Of a stretch of DNA of 8,536 bases, positions 5,896-8,536 are shown in pieces. Numbering within the stretch: the first letter of the stretch is position 1; each line of letters starts with the position of its first letter. The stretch is taken from contig JAKLHH010000263.1 of assembly GCA_022710245.1 (NCBI GenBank), forward strand, positions 1 to 8,536. The letters run 5' to 3'. Made by a program: the position numbers and the translations under genes. This DNA comes from Myxococcota bacterium (GTDB lineage Bacteria; Myxococcota; Polyangia; GCA-2747355; JAKLHH01). The notes under the pieces were generated by a model. The model saw only the letters and a list, made by a program, of their open reading frames with translations. It ran no database searches and had not been told where the DNA came from.

Positions 5896-7218
5896 ATGAA
5901 CGTCGATCAGCAGCATGTCGTCGTGTGCCGCCTCATCGACCTGCAGGAGCTCTACGGGGTCGTCGAGACTGCCCTCGAGGAGTCCATCGCACTGCTGATG
6001 CTCCCTTCCGCCCCCGCGGAGCAGCAGTTCGTCGTGGAGCTCAACGCCCCAGGATCGCGTCCGGTCCTGTTGCTCGGCGAAGCCGCCGGGGAGGCGACAG
6101 AGGGGATGCTGCCCGTACGGCTGATGCCGTTCGACGACGAGCACTATGGCCAGCTTCTCGCGTTCGTGTGCGGTCAGCGGCAGAGCGAGACGCAGCCGGT
6201 GACGCGTTGGACGCGCGAGCCGGCTCGCGATGGCGGCGTGCCGCGCATCTCGACGGTGCAGGACTGGGAAGCCGAGGCGGGCACTCTGGCGGCAGAGTCG
6301 CCGACGATCGTGTGCGCGCCCGACCCGCTGATCGGCAGGACCCTCGCGGGGGGCAAGTACGTCGTGGAGGAGCTCCTCGGTGAAGGGTCCGCGGGGGCGG
6401 TGTACCGCAGCCGCCACGTCGCCCTGGACAAGCCTCTCGCGATCAAGGTCTTGCACCCGCGCTTCCGGGCCGATGCCACCTTCTCGAAGCGCTTCCACGC
6501 GGAAGCTCGCGCGGCCAGCAGGCTCGATCACCCGAACGTCACGAGGGTGCAGGACTTCGGGGAGGAGCCCGACGGGCTGATGTACATCGTGATGGAACTG
6601 CTGCGGGGCAACGGCCTGCGCGAGCTGCTCCACGAGGGGGGACTGGGCCGCGCGCGGCGCCTCGAGATCCTGATGAGCGTGCTCGGTGCCCTCACCGCCG
6701 CCAACGATCACGGCATCGTCCACAGGGACATCAAGCCCGAGAACATCATCGTCATCGCCGCCGAAAACGAGGAAGGCGACCTCGTCGACCTCGTCAAGGT
6801 CTGCGACTTCGGCCTCGCCACGGTCAAACCCCGAAAGACCGGCGGCACCGATATCCGCTCCACCGCCTCCGCCATCAGTTGGGTCGCCGGCACCCCGGAG
6901 TACATGTCGCCCGAGCAGATCCTCGGCGAAAAGACCGACATCCGCTCCGACCTGTACTCGTGCGGCGTGCTCATGTTCGAGATGCTTACCGGACGTCTTC
7001 CGTTCGAAAGCTCCTCGATCCTGCGACTGCTCAAGATGCAACTGCACGAGCCGCCGCCCCGCCCGCGGTCGATCGACCCGTCGATCGACCCGCGCCTCGA
7101 GGCCCTCACGCTCCGCGCCCTGGCGAAGGCGCCCGAGGATCGCCCCCAGACGCCGCGCGACTTCCGCAACGAGCTGCGGTCCGCGCGCGCCAGCTCGCGC
7201 AGCTCGACCCTGCGCTGA
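5896..7218 (+). CDS. Hanks-type serine/threonine protein kinase, cytoplasmic, with an unusual N-terminal domain
   Basis: A 440-residue protein. The catalytic domain (about 154-430) has every key residue: Gly loop GEGSAGAVY (162-170), Lys184 in AIKVL, helix-C Glu203, HRDIKPEN (276-283) with catalytic Asp278, DFG (304-306), GTPEYMSPE (332-340) and Asp352 in SDLYSCG. It should be active, and as an RD kinase probably needs activation-loop phosphorylation; the loop (307-331) holds several Ser/Thr. No membrane helix or PASTA domain follows, so it is soluble. Residues 1-95 form a separate domain with beta-rich stretches (FVVELNAPGSRPVLLLGEA, MLPVRLMPFDDEH) that recall an atypical PilZ fold, but c-di-GMP motifs (RxxxR, D/NxSxxG) are absent. 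Residues 96-145 look like a disordered linker. An in-frame ATG at 5617 would start inside the DUF2894-type gene and add Pro/Arg-rich residues with no fold, so the ATG at 5896 is chosen; it lacks a clear Shine-Dalgarno. Substrate unknown. Confidence 0.92.
   Translation: MNVDQQHVVVCRLIDLQELYGVVETALEESIALLMLPSAPAEQQFVVELNAPGSRPVLLLGEAAGEATEGMLPVRLMPFDDEHYGQLLAFVCGQRQSETQPVTRWTREPARDGGVPRISTVQDWEAEAGTLAAESPTIVCAPDPLIGRTLAGGKYVVEELLGEGSAGAVYRSRHVALDKPLAIKVLHPRFRADATFSKRFHAEARAASRLDHPNVTRVQDFGEEPDGLMYIVMELLRGNGLRELLHEGGLGRARRLEILMSVLGALTAANDHGIVHRDIKPENIIVIAAENEEGDLVDLVKVCDFGLATVKPRKTGGTDIRSTASAISWVAGTPEYMSPEQILGEKTDIRSDLYSCGVLMFEMLTGRLPFESSSILRLLKMQLHEPPPRPRSIDPSIDPRLEALTLRALAKAPEDRPQTPRDFRNELRSARASSRSSTLR
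7069..7092 (+). repeat. Perfect 12-base tandem duplication within the kinase gene
   Basis: TCGATCGACCCG occurs twice in direct succession, in frame, and encodes SIDPSIDP in a loop between late helices of the kinase domain. It is a slippage-type duplication that leaves the catalytic motifs untouched. Confidence 0.8.
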
Positions 7219-7243
7219 CTTCACGCCCCCGCAGAGCCGCTCA

Positions 7244-8536
7244 TCACGGGAATCGGCCGCTGGCAGCCAGCAGGTCGAGTCGAGCCTGTCGCGCCGCGTC
7301 CTCCGCAACCACCGCTGCGGTCTCGGCGTCCCGCGCGCGACGCTCCGCGTCGATGACCTCGAGGTTCGTCGTGGCTCCGGCCTTGTACGCGATGTTGGCG
7401 AGCTCCAACGCCTGCCCGGAGAGCTGCGCCGACCTGCGCGCGGACTCGAGCGCCTGGTCGGCCCGACGCATCGTTTCGAATGCGGTGCGCACCTCGGCCT
7501 TGGCTTGTCTCAACGCCCAGTCGAGCTGGGACTTCGCCTGCTCGGCCGCCGCCGCGCGCTCGGCCTGCTGGCCGTAGCGAAGACCGCCGTCGTAGAACGG
7601 CACCTGCAGGATGAGCTGCGCTTGCCACCCCGTCTCGGGGTTCGTCAGCGTGGACGGGTGCTGGAAGAACGGCTGGAAGGAGCCGAGCAGCACGGGCATG
7701 AAGTCGGTCCAGTCGCGGCTCGTCGATCGCTTCGTGATCGCGACGCGGGTCCGAGCTGCGCGGATGTCGGTCCTGACCGACTCGGCATCGTCGGTGGCCG
7801 CGGCCACCGTGCTCGGGGTCTCGGGAAGGACCACCTGCTGCGCGGCGTCCACCGGTCCCGGGGTGCCCACCATGAGCCCGAGGGCCTCCTGCGCGCGCGC
7901 CACCCCGGCCTGGGCGTTGCGCAGCTGGGTCTCGCTGACGGACATCTCCTGCTCCGCCCGCACCTGGTCGATCCGCGTGCCCACGCCGCCCTGCAGCTGC
8001 GCCGTCGCGAAGTCGTAGTGAGCCTTCGCGGTCGACAGCGCACGCTCCTGCACCTGCACGATGCGACGCTGCGAGATCACGCTCAGATACGCCCGCGCCG
8101 TCGACACCGCGAGCTGACGGCGCACCTCGGCCTCCGCCGCGCGCGCCAGCTCGATGCTGTCCGTCGCGCGCGACCACGCCGCCCAGCGCTGCGGCGCGAT
8201 CAGCGGAACCGTCAGGTTGATGTTCGCGCTCTGCTGGTTCGCCGCCGCCACGACCCGGTTGCCGAACACACGGTCGTCGTCGAGCCTCGTGAGCATCACG
8301 TTGCCCGTGAGCGTAGGCAGCGAGGTCGCCCGCGCTGCACGCACCAGGGCTTCCGCACGCGCGATCTCCTGGCGCGCGACCGCGACCGAGGGGTGACGCG
8401 ACACGGCGCGTCGCACGGCCTCCTGCAGCGACAGCGCCTCGTAGCGCGGAGAGGACTCGGGCTGCGGGGCCGCCTCGGGCACGACGCTGGGGACGACGGG
8501 GGTCGGCCCGCCTGCGCCGGGGTCAGCGCCGGCAGC
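7244..8536 (-). CDS. TolC-family outer-membrane efflux protein (OEP), N-terminus outside the window
   Basis: The minus-strand frame stays open to the window edge. A GTG at 8482 is the first candidate start inside, but the upstream codons continue as a Pro/Gly/Ala-rich stretch typical of the segment after a signal peptide, so the true start is probably beyond 8536. About 430 residues are visible. Two OEP repeats are clear. The first begins YEALSLQEAVRRAVSRHPSV (about 32-51 of the visible part) and continues into long helices with ANINLTVPLIAP and ARAYLSVISQ. The second starts near LQVPFYDGGLRYGQQAERA and ends with AYKAGATTNLEVIDAERRARDAE, the usual 'Y..G..s.ldvLdA...l' signature. TolC proteins trimerise into an outer-membrane barrel with a periplasmic helical tunnel and work with RND, MFS or ABC pumps or type I secretion. 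Partner genes would lie upstream, outside this window. It converges on the kinase gene with a 25-base gap, so the two are separate transcription units. Confidence 0.92.
   Translation of the reverse strand, partial: AAGADPGAGGPTPVVPSVVPEAAPQPESSPRYEALSLQEAVRRAVSRHPSVAVARQEIARAEALVRAARATSLPTLTGNVMLTRLDDDRVFGNRVVAAANQQSANINLTVPLIAPQRWAAWSRATDSIELARAAEAEVRRQLAVSTARAYLSVISQRRIVQVQERALSTAKAHYDFATAQLQGGVGTRIDQVRAEQEMSVSETQLRNAQAGVARAQEALGLMVGTPGPVDAAQQVVLPETPSTVAAATDDAESVRTDIRAARTRVAITKRSTSRDWTDFMPVLLGSFQPFFQHPSTLTNPETGWQAQLILQVPFYDGGLRYGQQAERAAAAEQAKSQLDWALRQAKAEVRTAFETMRRADQALESARRSAQLSGQALELANIAYKAGATTNLEVIDAERRARDAETAAVVAEDAARQARLDLLAASGRFP

Noticed and set aside
4328..5899. 523-codon plus-strand frame across the OmpA and DUF2894-type genes
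   Set aside because: It is a frame shadow: composition is Arg/Pro/Gly-rich and it overlaps two genes with clear motifs and ribosome sites.
7219..7243. Bidirectional terminator between the convergent kinase and TolC-family genes
   Set aside because: The 25-base gap contains no inverted repeat or T-run that I can see.

Overview
The window is strongly GC-rich, with G or C in most third codon positions and short gene spacing. It carries a hybrid histidine kinase, a soluble Hanks-type Ser/Thr kinase and a TolC-family protein. This mix suits a large-genome Gram-negative bacterium with complex signalling, most likely a myxobacterium or related 'deltaproteobacterial' lineage. That placement is inference; no rRNA or marker gene is present.

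Layout. Positions 1-576 (+) are the 3' end of a hybrid sensor kinase: the end of the HATPase domain followed by a receiver domain. Only 12 bases later comes a four-gene block on the same strand (589-5729): a DUF3348-type protein, a 944-residue MotA/TolQ/ExbB-like protein with an enormous coiled-coil tail (DUF802-type), a MotB/ZorB-like protein with one membrane helix and a peptidoglycan-binding OmpA domain, and a DUF2894-type protein with a lysine/arginine-rich tail. After a 166-base gap lies a Ser/Thr protein kinase with an unusual N-terminal domain (5896-7218, +). Convergent to it is the 3' part of a TolC-family outer-membrane protein (7244-8536, -), whose start and signal peptide lie outside the window.

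The four-gene block is the centre of interest. The two middle genes look like the stator pair of an ion-driven motor: four predicted membrane helices plus a partner with a conserved membrane Asp and a wall-anchoring domain. They resemble ZorA-ZorB of the Zorya defence system in having a giant cytoplasmic tail on the MotA-like subunit. However, the block has no Zorya effector (ZorC/ZorD/ZorE); the flanking genes are DUF3348 and DUF2894 instead. From memory, the same four families occur together in beta- and gammaproteobacteria and have no established function. The gene junctions point to tight co-expression: a Shine-Dalgarno overlapping the upstream stop, a 3-base gap, and a 20-codon mini-ORF that bridges genes 1 and 2 by overlapping both the stop and the start. 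The upstream kinase/receiver gene is probably part of the same transcript.
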